Below are positions 1 to 11,828 of a DNA stretch of 64,000 nucleotides, piece by piece. Each line of letters opens with the position of its first letter. Position 1 is the first letter of the stretch. The DNA lies in the NCBI GenBank assembly GCA_037833965.1, contig AP031358.1:1930001-1994000 (forward strand), read 5' to 3'. A program made the position numbers and the translations under genes. The DNA is from Marchantia polymorpha subsp. ruderalis. Taxonomy: Eukaryota; Streptophyta; Marchantiopsida; Marchantiales; Marchantiaceae. The notes under the pieces are model-generated. The model made no database searches. It was not told where the DNA came from and was given only the letters and a program-made list of their open reading frames with translations.

Positions 1-2001
1 GTTTAATGCGAATTCAGCAACACGCGAGAGCTCGTGGTTTACTGAATCGGTTCTCGTATTCATTCCAGCATATGTCTCGTTTCACTGAAATTTGATCTTT
101 TGGGTGTAAAGCAGAAAAGAATGTGCGATGGTTGTCGCCAACTTGGTTCTCCCCATCGGACGTTGGTATGGTAAACCAAAATATTGTTGACATTTCAGAG
201 CCTCGTGTCGGCCATGTCGCAGCTTCATCTTCGTCATGTTTTGCAGCTCCGAAGGACGGGCTAGATCATTGGACTCAGACTTATTTAACCACTAGACAGA
301 AAATATCCTTCTAACATCAGACTGCTGTGCGGCTCTCGCTCGATGGTGTTACAGGGTACGCACACTGGCTCATACTCGATTCTTGGCTTCTTCCTCGTCA
401 GAAGCAAAACTCTTGCACACTGCAAGAGAATTCCATAAAAAATGGAAGGGAAGAAGGCGAGATGAGCGGTGATGGGTTGAGACTCAGGTTCTTAGCCGAC
501 GAGAAGATCCCTCCTCTCCTGTAATGCTCACCAGTGTCGTTGTTTTACGGTGAAATTGAGAGACTGTTAAAAGAGATCGGCTGCGGCAAGTTCCACGAGA
601 AATTCGTCGAAATCGAGAGATCTGCAGAGCAAACTGGAAAGTTCCTAGTGCGGACGGAGATCCTAGAACCGTGCAGTGCCACTTGCCCACGTTTGGTGGC
701 AGGAGCAGGAGCATCGATGCCACGCGACAATAACCGCGGAAGAATTCCTTTTCTGATAGTTTGTGGGATTCCTCTCTGTCTCTGGAGAATTCCGGAGCTC
801 CACGTCTTCTTGCTCGCTGTGCAGTACCACGGAGGTCAGATATTCGTCGTGCTCCGATTCCCTTGTGCTCGTTTTGGAGCTTCAGAGTACGACCCCACGA
901 TTGCAAAATGAAATTCACAAAGGCTTTAAAACTGGACAGTGAGAGCTTCAGGACGAGATTGATCCATGTTCTTTACAGACTGCGCACCCGCCTACGAGCT
1001 CTCAGACACCCATCCTCGGTTTGTGTTAGACTGTAATAAATAAGGAGCTTCCTTCGTGCTAAACTCAACCTTTAGCGCCATAACCGCAACTTGCAATTGC
1101 TCAAGAATCGCATCTCCGTGAATAAAATCTTTCAGATTTAAGCCCCGATACCCAGCTTGACAACATGTGATCTGTCGCCATCGCTGTCTCGATGATCCGA
1201 TAGGCGGTTCTTTTCCAGCCCTCTCTCAAAATAAACTGCGAAGCTTCCGGATGTGTAATCAATTTATGAACACTCGACTGAGGCTTTGAGTTGTCACAGA
1301 TAGTATCCTTGGCCTGCGCAGATAACATTCACATCATTGTAGGCCAAGCCTCAGAATTCATTCTAGCCCCCTCCAAGCTCAGTACTTGTTATGTTTCCTT
1401 TAATCAATCAATGCCATTAACCGCATTCAAAGCAATTCGTGTAGGTAGCCAAGCGAATTAGGCTTTGATCGAGAAGCACAGGTCGTACAAGATCTGAACG
1501 AAGTCGTGGGATGTCCAGCGAGCTTTGTCAGAACGAACGTCGAACAAGGAAGCTCTTGCTGACGAGGAGAGAGGAGAGAAATCTGGGCCTGCAGTGATTT
1601 GACATCGAGGATTTCACAGTCAGAATCTCGTTCAAGAATCCATGTAGAACGAACGCCCCCGGTGTGGTCCGAACCTTTCCATCCGAGAGCAGTCAGATCC
1701 GGAATGCATGGGGGAGGGGAGTCTGTATGACCAGAGTGGATTCCACGAGCATGCTAAATATTAAATGCCGTCCATTCACGGGCAGGCCAGAAACTGCGGT
1801 GCTGAACATGCGGCGGCCCCGGTGCAGCAGCTGGCTCGCTGGTTGGGTTGGGGCCATGATCATGGCCCCCTCGATCGCTTACAAATATCGGGTATCATGC
1901 CTCCACTTCTCAGGGTCGAATGGTTCTTCGTCGCCTGATCGACTCACGTATTCGATTTTGAACTACCAAATAACAGCAAGTCCGAGGAGCTGCTGAGAAA
2001 G
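1..2001. other. Upstream intergenic DNA, no recognised gene
   Basis: Base composition is ordinary and short overlapping open frames occur on both strands (for example 534-911 plus against 484-918 minus). None has a recognisable motif or consistent splice sites, so I call no gene. The last ~150 bases hold the presumed peroxidase promoter and 5' leader; a weak TATA-like stretch (acaaatat, near 1880) lies about 120 bases before the peroxidase ATG. Confidence 0.5.
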
Positions 2002-3745
2002 ATGGCCACGATGGGAAGACTGGTGGTGGTGGTGGTGGTGGTGGCGGCGGCATTGTCACTGGCGACTTCGGTTGCAGGTGCCAGAGTTGAGCTGCAGCAG
2101 TTTGCACCGAGTGTCAATTTGGGGGCCAATCTCTCGAGCTTGGAACAGCAGCTTCCTCTCGAGGCAGGCCTCGTATGGGGATACTACTCCAAGAGCTGCC
2201 CCAGGGCCGAGTCCATCGTAACACAGAAGGTCTCCGAGGCGATCAGGAACGATCCCGGCATTGCTCCAGGTTTGCTGCGTATCTTCTTCCACGACTGCTT
2301 CGTCAAGGTGAGCTCCTCTTACCCAAAATCTTCAAAGCGCAAAGATGAACTGCCTCGAGCTCGAAAAATGAGCTTGGATGCTGGCAAGGACTGATCAGTA
2401 AGCCAAGGCCAACCAAGCACAGCGACGAACATTTCTGTTCCAGATCTCAGGACATCCATGATTAGTAGGGCGACCAGTTGATCACCAATCTCGAGATCTT
2501 GCTACATTCGGAGTCTAGGACAGCCTGTAAGGGAAGAGTGTATAGATTCGTGGGTAGAAGAAGTTGGAAGTATGATCTGTTCTGATTGCCTGCTTTATGA
2601 ATAATGCTTTGGTGTTTTCAGTGAAGGATTGATTACGGAGGTAATTTGGAGATCCTGAGAGGTGAATCGTTCTGTAACGATGTTTCAGGGATGCGATGCG
2701 TCGATCCTTCTGAGGAACTCGAGGGGCTCTGAGCTGAACGACGTTCCGAACAGAACCATCCGACAAAGTGCTCTGAATTTGATCGACCAGATCAAGGCAG
2801 CTCTCGAGCAGGCGTGCAAAGGAGTCGTCTCCTGCGCAGACATCGTCGTCCTGGCCGGTCGTGACAGCGTGAAGCTGGTAACAAGCACTTGCATTCCCTT
2901 GTCCATTTCTTTGAATGCCATGAGTTCTTCCTCGTCGATCTGCAGCTCACCGCCGATTTCCGTCTCCTGGATCCTGCAGGCCGGAGGACCTTCATTCAAT
3001 GTTCCCCTCGGGCGTCTCGACTCGTTCACCATCTTCCCTACCAACGCCCTGCCAACTCCATTCGCCAGCTTCAACGACCAGCTCAATGGCTTCAAGGCTG
3101 TCGGCTTGAACACTCAGGATCTCGTCGCTCTGGCATGTATGTGCAGCAAATCTCACCTCTAGCGATCAGAATGTCGGAAGCGCATTGCAAATCTCAAGTC
3201 CTACGTCTGCCAGCATTCATGGCAGCATTCAACAGCTGGACTCGGCAGCAATTCCAGCTCTGAGCTGTGGAAACTGACTCTGTCATGAAAATGTGTTGGC
3301 TGTGAATGCAGCTGGAGGACACACGATCGGAATTTCTCAGTGCGCATCGTTCCAGGGACGCATCTTCCCCAACTTGGACCCCAAGCTGAACAAGGACTTC
3401 GGCAACGCCCTGAGGCAGATGTGCGGGAACAGCGGCAACACCGTGGGCATCGACTTCTTCACCCCCAACAAGTTCGACAACCAGATCTACAAGAACTTCC
3501 TGACCGGAGGAGCGCTGCTGCTGTCGGATCAGAACATGGACTCGGACTCCACGGCCTGGAATCTGGTGAAGACGTGGGCCAACAACCAGGGTGCGTTCTT
3601 CAACCAGTTCCTTTCCTCCTACATCAAGATGAGCCAAATCAACACTCTCTCCGGGCGTGCGGGGGAGGTCCGCAGAGTGTGCGCGAAGCCCAACAACATG
3701 GCCGACGAATTCGAGCCTGAGATCAAGCTGGTTACCGATAATTAG
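2002..3745 (+). CDS. Class III secretory peroxidase (four exons)
   Basis: Haem peroxidase that uses H2O2 to oxidise phenolics in the apoplast or vacuole (wall cross-linking, ROS balance). Proposed exons are 2002-2307, 2689-2877, 2980-3136 and 3312-3745, giving about 361 residues. The Met at 2002 opens a hydrophobic signal peptide with a run of seven valines encoded by a GTG repeat. The distal site RIFFHDCFV (Arg, Phe, His) ends exon 1 and GCDASILL opens exon 2, as in plant peroxidases. QACKGVVSCADI follows, and the proximal haem His lies in GGHTIG in exon 4. All eight cysteines of the four conserved disulfides are visible (SKSC, HDC, GCD, QAC, SCAD, SQC, QMC, RVC). Three introns match the ancestral plant gene structure. 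Oddities: about 35 residues separate the signal from the first core motif, PLGRLD replaces the commoner PLGRRD, and the exon 3/4 splice gives ALASGGHTIG, one residue more than usual. Family certain; isoform and substrate unknown. Confidence 0.93.
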
Positions 3746-5373
3746 GCGACGAGTATGAATTACAATATGACGACTTTACTGGTCCATAAGAATATGACTG
3801 GATCTACGCTAAGGTTCGAGTCTTCATAGATGCAACCTTCACCACGGTAAATTTCTACGCTATCTCCTCGAGGACTTTAGGCTGGGGTCAGGAGATATGT
3901 CAGCATCGTAGTTGCTACCGTAGTTTGTATGTTTTTAATAGAGACGTGTGTGACTACACACCTAATCCGAATTTTGCACCGCTTAATCCAGTTAATTCTC
4001 CAAGGCTGAGGCCCTTGCACAAGCAAATTTCCTTTCACTGCAGGAAATCCTATCTCCAGGATTCGACGATAGCTTCAAGCTCGAATTGACATTCGACGGC
4101 TGGTAGTTGAGCACTTATATACATCTAGTATCTCGAGCGTTGTCCTCGAGTAATTAGGGCTATTAGATTCCATTGAGTAAGAAAAAGGAAAAATAAACTT
4201 CCCACTATGTGGCAACGAAAGACTGACCTCGAAGGGCAAAAGGACAACATGACCCTTGCCTCCATCCGAACTGTGTGAATGAAAAATACCTGCTCTTCAT
4301 AAAGTTGTACAACTTTCGAAAGTACAATTCACGTGCATGCTCTTCGAGTTACGTCCCGATAGAGGCTCCTGAATGCCTGGGGTGGGTGTGAAGATTGGGC
4401 ATTTTCACATAATCCCCGTGTCGAAGACCCCTTGACGTGAATGTGGTGCATGGTGTCAAGAACATCCTGTACAGCTCTTTGCATCGAGCCATATGCTCCA
4501 GCGAAATATGAGAAGCATTCCGACCATACTGACTAGCTCTCCACGAAACAAGTGACAACTACGGGCTGACAAACTGTCGACACTTCTCGAAAATGGTCCA
4601 CTCCCACTGCTCACTCTCATGCGCTGGGCAATCTGGGTAGGTCACCAGCACTACAGAGGAAGTGACATCACTGTACACTAGTAACTCTTGAAAACTAGAC
4701 CCAACATAGTGCAACCTATCTGACGGCTGAATATCATGACAAGACATCTACTCTACTTCTTGCACTAGTGTTGAGATCCCTTGTCTTGACATTCCCATGT
4801 AAAATCAGCAAGTTTCAAGTGTTGTGGGCCACGAGAGGAGATTCAAAAGATGCCATGTGACTGTTGTCACATCTCTTTCAGTCTAGAACATGCATAAGTT
4901 ACAGGTAATAATGGCGCACAAAGCCAGGCCAATGTGCGAGAACCAGTGCACGAGACACATTCAAACACTTGTGATCGTTAGCAAAATGAAAAAACTGATT
5001 CCGCAGCTAGCTAGCAAACAACAGTCACGCGCGAACTGGAGCAGACGGGATTCATCGACAATCTGCACGGACAGCCACAACCAGAAGAGGTCTGCCTGCG
5101 GAGGGCATCATAAGAAACATAACAGGGACAAGTTCACGTGGTCTTGGACTGAGTTTTGACGTCCATCATGAACGTCTCGAGTGTAAACGAATAGTGTAAC
5201 AATTGTCCCCATGACAAAGCAGTCATCCAGGACCTTTACAATTATCAGAATCCGACGATTAATATGATATCCAGCTTCCAGAGATCTCCGACAAATAATG
5301 GGAGGACCGTAGATGTGCCAGAGCCAGCGACAAATTTCAGCTGGACTGTCACACGACACTAGTCACTAATATG
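3746..5373. other. Intergenic region between convergent genes
   Basis: This contains the presumed 3' regions of the peroxidase (plus) and the plastid protease (minus), which converge here. An AATAAA-like signal is seen near 4190. Short frames (4890-5159 plus, 4349-4747 minus) show no motifs or codon pattern that would support a gene. Confidence 0.5.
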
Positions 5374-7122
5374 CTACAACATTTGCTGAACGAACCCGAG
5401 GTTCAGAGTGTCCCGCACCATGAGAACCACTCCCAACATGAGCAGAAGTAAAACCCCCGACGACATGATGCCCTGCTCCACTCCTTCAGGAAGCTTTTTG
5501 CCACCCCTGATAGCTTCCAGAGCGACGAAGGCCAAGTACCCGCCATCCAGCGCAGGAAGCGGGAGAAGATTGACGATGGCCAAATTGATGTTCACAATTG
5601 CAGCAAACTGGAACAGACCTGCGATGTCGTTCCTCGCAACCTCCGCCCCTACGGCGACGATCGCCACGGGGCCCGACACATTGTCGACCGTTTTCTCAAA
5701 ATTGAAGACGATCTGCTTCAAGCCGTCGACGACGGTGGCGGTGAGCCTGGAGAACTCTCGCGAGGACAAGGCCAGGGCTTCCGGCAGCCCCTTGGCCTTG
5801 ACTCTGTGCGGCTTGGCGTTGGGCGAGAGCTGGACCCCGATTCTCCCCGACCCGTCCACGTTCTTATCAGGAGTCACATCCACCGTCACGAGCTCGGGAC
5901 CTCGCTGAAGGTTGAGCGAGAGCTTCTTGCCCCCGCTCTTCTTGATGGTGTCGACGAGCTCGAACACGGCGGCCTCTTTGGCCGTGAATTGGTAGCCGTC
6001 CACTCCGAGCACGACGTCCCCTGCCTTCATGCCAGCTTTGAACGCCGCGGAATTGCCGATCACCTCGGGCACCATCACCCCGGGGAACATCTCCTGCTCC
6101 AGAAGACCCACGCTCAGCGTCTGCGTGAATAGCACGGTGTAGGCGAAAATTAGGTTTGCTATGACCCCGGCGGAGATGACGATGGCGCGGTCCTTGATGG
6201 GCCGGTTCTTCAAGAGATTTGGGTCCTCGGGATCGAAGTCGCTGTTGGGATCGTCGTCGGGGAATGCCACAAACCCTCCAAACGGGAACGTCCTCAGAGA
6301 ATACTCGACGCCTTTCCTGTTGAATTTGGCCAGCGTCGGGCCGAACCCCACGGCGAACTTGGTCACGTGGATGTTCTGCAGGCGCGCGGCCATGAAATGC
6401 CCTGTTTCGTGCACCGTGATGATGGCTGCCAAAACTCCCAGCGCTTGGAGCACGGACTGCGGGCCTTCCAGGTTCAAGCCAGCCATGCCGGGGATGGCAG
6501 CAAGCAGTACCCCCTTCGCGGCCAATTCGTGCGGAATCCATCGCCGCTCATTCCTCGGCGCAAAGCCCCTGTCCCAAATCGCCCGCAGCTCCTCCAGCCA
6601 CGGCCTCGGCTCTCGACCGCCCTGCGCATTATGCTCCCTGAGTTCCAACGATTCGAGCCCCAAATTTGCCAATCGTTCACGCGATAGCTCCTGCTCCTGC
6701 TCCGAGGTTTCGAGAACGAAAGGGGCCTCGCTTCCGCCCCGTCCATTGCTGGTCTGTAAGCTCTCCGCAGCCCGCACGGAGGGGCCAAATTCCCCGCTTA
6801 ATTTGGCAGAGCATAATGCAGCGCGACCTTTCGAGGGGATAGCTATCCGTCGCCTTCTAGACAATTTGAATCCAGCAATGGCGAGGGCACCCAGCTGCCC
6901 ATCGAGAGAAACGAGTCGATTCCTATCTACGAGTGTGAGGGGCCGAAAGCCACAACGTGAGCACGAGGCAGCAGCGATTCCGCTGCCGAAATTCGCAGAG
7001 CACGAGGCAGTGACGAAGCTCGACGAGTACCTGGAGAAAGAAGAAGTCGAGGGCGCGGTCGCAGACGCAGCGCAAGGAGGCGGGATCAGCAGCTGCCCGG
7101 AGAAATTGGTGGCAGTGGCCAT
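5374..7122 (-). CDS. Chloroplast site-2-type zinc metalloprotease (RseP/ARASP-like, PDZ domain)
   Basis: Intramembrane zinc protease of the S2P/M50 family, predicted in plastid membranes and needed in known plant relatives for normal chloroplast development. The frame stays open upstream to 7209. I prefer the ATG at 7122 (582 residues) because it sits in GGCCATGG and starts a Ser/Ala-rich transit-like peptide, whereas the upstream extension is a poly-Arg run. In 611-residue numbering, the metal site HETGH is at 267-271 within a hydrophobic helix. It is followed by VGFGPTLAKF and PFGGFVAFPDDD, a central PDZ domain about 376-460 (GNSAAFKAGMKAGDVVLGVDG), and the second active-site motif NLLPLPALDGG at 547-557, where the Asp completes zinc binding. 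A final membrane helix lies near 583-597. No intron is apparent. All catalytic residues are present, so it should be active. Family assignment is secure; orthology to a particular Arabidopsis gene is inferred. Confidence 0.93.
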   Translation of the reverse strand: MATATNFSGQLLIPPPCAASATAPSTSSFSRYSSSFVTASCSANFGSGIAAASCSRCGFRPLTLVDRNRLVSLDGQLGALAIAGFKLSRRRRIAIPSKGRAALCSAKLSGEFGPSVRAAESLQTSNGRGGSEAPFVLETSEQEQELSRERLANLGLESLELREHNAQGGREPRPWLEELRAIWDRGFAPRNERRWIPHELAAKGVLLAAIPGMAGLNLEGPQSVLQALGVLAAIITVHETGHFMAARLQNIHVTKFAVGFGPTLAKFNRKGVEYSLRTFPFGGFVAFPDDDPNSDFDPEDPNLLKNRPIKDRAIVISAGVIANLIFAYTVLFTQTLSVGLLEQEMFPGVMVPEVIGNSAAFKAGMKAGDVVLGVDGYQFTAKEAAVFELVDTIKKSGGKKLSLNLQRGPELVTVDVTPDKNVDGSGRIGVQLSPNAKPHRVKAKGLPEALALSSREFSRLTATVVDGLKQIVFNFEKTVDNVSGPVAIVAVGAEVARNDIAGLFQFAAIVNINLAIVNLLPLPALDGGYLAFVALEAIRGGKKLPEGVEQGIMSSGVLLLLMLGVVLMVRDTLNLGFVQQML

Positions 7123-7560
7123 GGCCACCAGCCCATAACCAGCCCTCGCAAGCCTCCTCCTCCTTCTCCTTCTTCTCGTACTCCTCCTGCTCCTCCTCGT
7201 CGAAACCACGTAACGGCTTCTACTCCCTGCCTGCGCCTCTTTCCTCTCCTGGCCTCGTCCTCGCGTGGGCTTTGTCCGAGGCTGACAAAGCTCCTCGAGA
7301 GCAGCAGCAGCAGCGGCTCGACAGTCGACGGAAGAACGACACTGCCGGTCCGTCCGGCGTCAGCCGATCGACCGTATCCGTGAGCCATCCATCCCTTCCC
7401 GCTGCGGCGGCCCCGCTCTTCTCTCGTCCGCGATTTGCATTCCTGCCAATCTCCATCCGGATGCCTCGAATCCGGAGGGACGTACGTGACGCTCCCGCGC
7501 TCACGTGACGACGCGCCTCCTGGCCGTGCCTTGCAATTTGCATTCCGCTGCCTTCGCAGT
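7123..7560 (-). promoter_or_regulatory. 5' leader and promoter region of the plastid protease gene
   Basis: GC-rich, purine-rich on the minus strand (GAGGAGGAG-type runs around 7150-7200), immediately upstream of the chosen start at 7122. Long overlapping frames on both strands (7086-7388 and 7220-7543 minus, 7272-7508 plus) reflect GC richness and show no motif. Two ACGTGA words, a bZIP-like core, occur near 7482-7508. The promoter role is inferred from position only. Confidence 0.35.
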
Positions 7561-10500
7561 TCGAACTTCGGCGCTTAAGTTGGCGGTCTTTTCACCGTGA
7601 TCGTGATTCTGCATCGGCTCCGCCAACAAATGCCCCACGAATCTCATTTTGCATTTCGGAGAACTCTTTCAGCATTTTGTGGCACGATATCAGGGCACTG
7701 AGGATCCCCTAATTTTATGTCGTGAAAGACGACGAAACTCGGTTTGCTCATTGCACTGCGTACCGAGTTTTCCATGCAATGTTTGACGTGGTTGTGAAGA
7801 TTTACTGACTGTGTTCCTGGTTTTGAACCCAACTGTGCAGTTAGTCAGCCACAGTAGAGCCATCCTGAGCCGTGAAGGAACTATTTAAAGAGTTTTGAAT
7901 TTGTTCTAACTTTATTGAATAAAATTAAAAATTGGGCTCCGCGGCCAAAAGGACGATAACTAGTTGCACATATACCGTCTATGTGATTTTAGAAAGGTGT
8001 CTCGGAGGAACATGTGGTCGTCTTTTAGGATGATAATCCTACATTTGATCTCTTGTACGGAGATGATATAGCTGATAGTCGTGTACTGTACGTTTCCATC
8101 TGAGATCACAGTAAGGGCCATGAAGCATGACATGTGTTCCTTACTGCGTTTTTAAATCTCGTCGACCTTTCCGTCAATATGCAGTTTAAATGATAACTGC
8201 GTTACTGCGCTTCAACGTAGTAATTGTGATAATGAAGTAAAATTCTACTTATAATTATAGCCTATGCAGGAATAAATAAATTCGCTTTTGTAGACACTTT
8301 TAACGCTTTTCCTATTTCTTTGATCACTTTTTATATTCTTTTACAGAAGATGATGATCAAAAAGTACGTCCAGCGAGGTTAGTCTCACATCTGCAACCTG
8401 TCACTCTAACTTGATGTAAAATCTGGCGATCGAAAAGCTTACACATAATGCTGACAAGGCATTTACTTATATTTATTATAGTTTCCGACCACTGGGTTTG
8501 GAATTCTTTTATCAGATGTACACATATATGTATAATATTTTATCATATGATAAATATTTTTATCAATGCAGGCTAAAACATTCAATGGTCTGTTATAGTA
8601 CATTCAGATGACAGAATATGTGCAAAATACTCTGCTAAAGTATCCGAATAATATATTACATTGGATTTAGGCTTTTGCTATACGCAGGAAATGAATCATA
8701 TTTGTAGATATAGTATTTGTCAAATAAAAATGAAAGTGGTAGGAACTAAGTTTGTTGACAAAGGACCATGACGCCACTTGCTGGTAACTACAGCTCTTTC
8801 CCTTCAATTATTATGGTTATGAAGATCAAAACGTGTATCACGCCAAATTGATCGTTATTGTTAACTAGATAGTCGATCCACCTCTATTTGTCTAGTGAAA
8901 TCTTCATCAAGACACAAGCCCTTCGGCGGCTACACACACATTTTCGTAAGGATTCAGACGATCGCTGATAAGGAGATAGCAGTATGCTTTTTATATGGCG
9001 AAAGTTGGGGACCAAAACCTGAACTCAAAATAGAAGAGAACAAATATGCTCCTACTAAAATATTGATGTTTGTAAGAAAACACCGTCTCACATTCAAATG
9101 TTCGTTGATCCTTGTTGGCGTGGGCTCAAAGGAAGAAAGAGGGGGCGGAGACGTGGCCGAAGCGGAGCTACAATTTCGGCTGCTCTTCCAGCACGCGACT
9201 TATTTCGAACGAACGAGACTCGGACATGTGTACTCAAGATCTTTTCGGGCGTTGTCCACTTCAGCAGATTCTGTGGGCACGTCACTCTCCTGAGTCCAGC
9301 CATCTCCCGATCCCCCACCCGAGAGACGATCAGCAGCATCCTCCTTTCCGTCATCGCTGACGCTACGTCGTAGACCGTGGACGAACCACGAACGTGGTCG
9401 GGTCACAGTTCCAAAACTGCGAGTCTTGACCCCATCCTTCTGCCGCTCTACTCAACGACGACGTCAGCCGGTCAGAGTTGTGGTTACGGTAGTCCAGGCA
9501 TTCCGACCGTCCGATGGGAATCTTCGCCGGCGATTTTTCCTGCCTTTGTCACTTGTCGAGCAGCCGATTCTCAGGATCTTGTCCAGTTGTCTGAGCGCGC
9601 ATCCCGATTCCTGAACGTTGTGGATTACGGTTAGACCCCACGAGGGAACTTCAAAGCAGCAGCTGTAGCCGCCACAAGCACTTCTTGCTCGCCCGGTTTG
9701 TTCTAACCGCTCAAGAGTTTCGGTGGTACGAGTGCACGGGCTCCAGTTACGCGAAGGCCGTCTCTTTTCGATGATCGAAGAGCGCAGTGCTTCTCAGAGT
9801 GAGCTTCGACGATCTTGGAGCGGTTCATGGGCACCTTTTCAGCCAGGCGGACTTCTTGTAGTGTTGATGTCGGTGTCTTATTTCTGCAGGAACCTAATCT
9901 CGAGTGGAGCGTTTGTTTAGGCTCTTGGATTGCAATGCTCTGCGTATTATCTTGCATTGGGGTTCACGGCTTCTGTCTGACGTGATATCTAGTAGTTTCT
10001 TTGCAAGACTTTAACGATGTGGCTGTTCGGTCGGTGGAAGTGTTGTGTCCTTGCTGTGAAGTTGGGCCCATGGAGTTTTAACCTCGTCAATTGTTGAGCT
10101 GCTGCTGCCGGCGACTCGAGCGAAGGGCCTTGTAAGCTAGGGAAAGGTACGGGTCCTGTTTCTTTTATTGGTTCTGCGCTTGAGGCATGACGTTATCTCG
10201 AGCGCAAGAACCTAACGTTTCACTTCCATTTTGTTACGCGTGCGATACCGACGAACAGCAAGAAGCCCTTGCGTTCTTATTTTGGCTCTTCGCAGTGGCC
10301 TTTTTGAGCACCCTGTCATTCTTGACTTTGGGTTCCAAAATCGAAGATGAGGTTGGGTTTCGATTGTCCAGGTTGCCCACCTTCTGTCTTCTGCTGCAGC
10401 CAGGCCGCACTGTCAGATACTCGTAGTGTCTGTGACTAGCCGTCTATAATTGTGTCAGTTCTTCTAACTGGTCCCTTGATGTCGCTTGCCTCCTCACATG

Positions 10501-10910
10501 TAGGTCCTGTTTTTGCGAAGAGAGCTTTTCAGGTCCAGATATTGAAAACGCCACTCCTGTGATGGGGTTTTCGCATCACAAGAGTGCCGGTTGCGAGGTA
10601 TTGTCATATTCTGTCTCAAGCGACGAAGACGAGTCATCCTCTTGTTATCGTGGTTGTCATGTGTTTATGTTTTACCTCCCAAGCACAATCTTCGTTCGTT
10701 ACACTTTAGCATCGTTGGACCTTTTGGAGAAGATGGTGGTAGTAGGGAAGGAGTGAAGGCCTGATAGACGTGACATCTCGTCAGTAATTACATTCGTGCT
10801 ATCTCTTTCTCCTTGACTGGCATGGCCTTGATAGCGTGTCTGCGAAACCCTAGCCAATTAGAAGTGCCACTGTTTCGGAAGCTTTCTGTCTCTTGAATAA
10901 GATTCCCAAA
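7561..10910. other. Gene-poor intergenic stretch, no recognised feature
   Basis: 7.6-9.0 kb is AT-rich with no usable frame. 9.09-10.9 kb has normal composition and several short overlapping frames on both strands (for example 9098-9373 plus and 9094-9354 minus; 10187-10426 plus, 79 codons with a hydrophobic centre). None shows a motif or splice structure I can defend. Confidence 0.45.
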
Positions 10911-10964
10911 GATGCTTGTGGATACCCTCGAACATTCCGGTCTAGCCTTTTACCATGCCAACAA

Positions 10965-11036
10965 GCTGTAATAGCTCAGTTGATTAGAGTGTGGCTGTTA
11001 ACCATAAGGTTGGAGGTTTGACCCCTTCTACTAGTG
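10965..11036 (+). pseudogene. Decayed tRNA-Asn(GUU) copy
   Basis: 72 bases clearly related to the neighbouring tRNA-Asn genes. It is two bases short in the D-arm/anticodon-stem boundary (gagtgtggctg against gagcgtgtggctg). It has several substitutions in the D-arm, T-arm and acceptor stem, where TTCTAGC became CTACTAG. The GTT anticodon survives, but the acceptor stem no longer pairs well, so it is probably not a functional tRNA. Confidence 0.75.
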
Positions 11037-11148
11037 TCTATTTGATGCGCCTGTCGCTGCAACTTGAGTTGATAATCAGCTTTGAAGGTAACAGATGCCT
11101 GTGGATTTCTTTGAACGTTTTGGTCTTGCTTTCCAATCATACCAACAA

Positions 11149-11165
11149 GCTGGAATAGCTCAGTT

Positions 11166-11198
<33 letters not shown>

Positions 11199-11222
11199 GA
11201 GGTTCGACCCCTCCTTCTAGCG
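11149..11222 (+). tRNA. trnN-GUU: tRNA-Asn (anticodon GUU)
   Basis: 74-base cloverleaf. Acceptor GCTGGAA pairs with TTCTAGC (one G-U), D-stem GCTC/GAGC, anticodon loop CTGTTAA giving GTT, T-arm with GGTTCGACCCC. A and B boxes (TAGCTCAGTTGG and GGTTCGA) are intact. A CAACAA motif directly upstream fits the plant Pol III start context; downstream termination signal is weak (TTTC). Confidence 0.96.
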
Positions 11223-11223
11223 T

Positions 11224-11583
11224 TTCTTGCTGATGCGTCGGTCGCTGTTTTTTATGGTTGAATTCTCGCATCTTTTGGTTGTATTCTCGCATCTTGTCCC
11301 AAGCTCTACTAGCGCGTGAGGTCTCAAGAGTTTAAGCCTCATGCTGATGATGGGTTGATTGGTGAATCTTTATTTTGAATTTCACATCTGCCCCAGCCTT
11401 ACCTTGGCGTCAAGTTTCTTGCTGATGCGTCGGTAGCTATTTTTTTGGTTGAATTCTCGCATCTTGTTCCAAGCTCTACTAGCGCGTGAGGTCTCAAGAG
11501 TTTAAGCCTCATGCTCCGATGGGTTGATTGGTGAATCTTTATTTTGAATTTAACATCTGCCCCAGCCTTACCTTGGCGTCAAG
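11224..11583. repeat. Two tandem ~190-bp repeat units between tRNA genes
   Basis: A unit beginning tttcttgctgatgcgtcgg at 11224 recurs at 11415 with high identity. It includes agctctactagcgcgtgagg and gggttgattggtgaatc, and ends in ccttggcgtcaag. The second copy lacks an internal duplicated phrase (ggttgtattctcgcatctt). No coding frame is shared. Confidence 0.8.
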
Positions 11584-11687
11584 TCTCGAGTGCGAGAGCG
11601 CTTTCTTGGCGACTGTTTTAAAATCGGAAGTCCTGACGTTGTTTGGAAAATTTATTATGGAGACCAGAAACTCGCTCTCGTCGTCAA

Positions 11688-11704
11688 GCTGGAATAGCTC
11701 AGTT

Positions 11705-11737
<33 letters not shown>

Positions 11738-11761
11738 GAGGTTCGACCCCTCCTTCTAGCG
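11688..11761 (+). tRNA. trnN-GUU: tRNA-Asn (anticodon GUU)
   Basis: Identical over its 74 bases to the copy at 11149 and with all stems paired. A TTTT Pol III terminator follows within five bases of the 3' end. CAA lies just upstream. Confidence 0.97.
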
Positions 11762-11828
11762 ATCTTTTGGTTATTTCTAGATTTAAGCTCTGTATCCGGG
11801 TTCTAGCCCTACGCCGTAAAGTGTGAAA

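Larger units (their letters stand above)
10911..11222 (+). repeat. Tandem duplication carrying a tRNA-Asn gene and its relic
   Basis: The ~55 bases of 5' flank before the relic at 10965 (agatgcttgtggata... ending in caacaagctg) reappear before the intact gene at 11149 with an offset of about 184 bases. The relic and the gene are thus two copies of one segment, one decayed. Confidence 0.7.

Noticed and set aside
484-918. 144-codon minus and 125-codon plus overlapping frames
   Set aside because: They overlap each other, lack motifs, and the plus frame depends on a GTG start.
7123-7209. Upstream Met of the plastid protease (611-residue form)
   Set aside because: The added 29 residues are a poly-Arg run from a CTC/TCC repeat; the ATG at 7122 has better context and begins a normal transit peptide.
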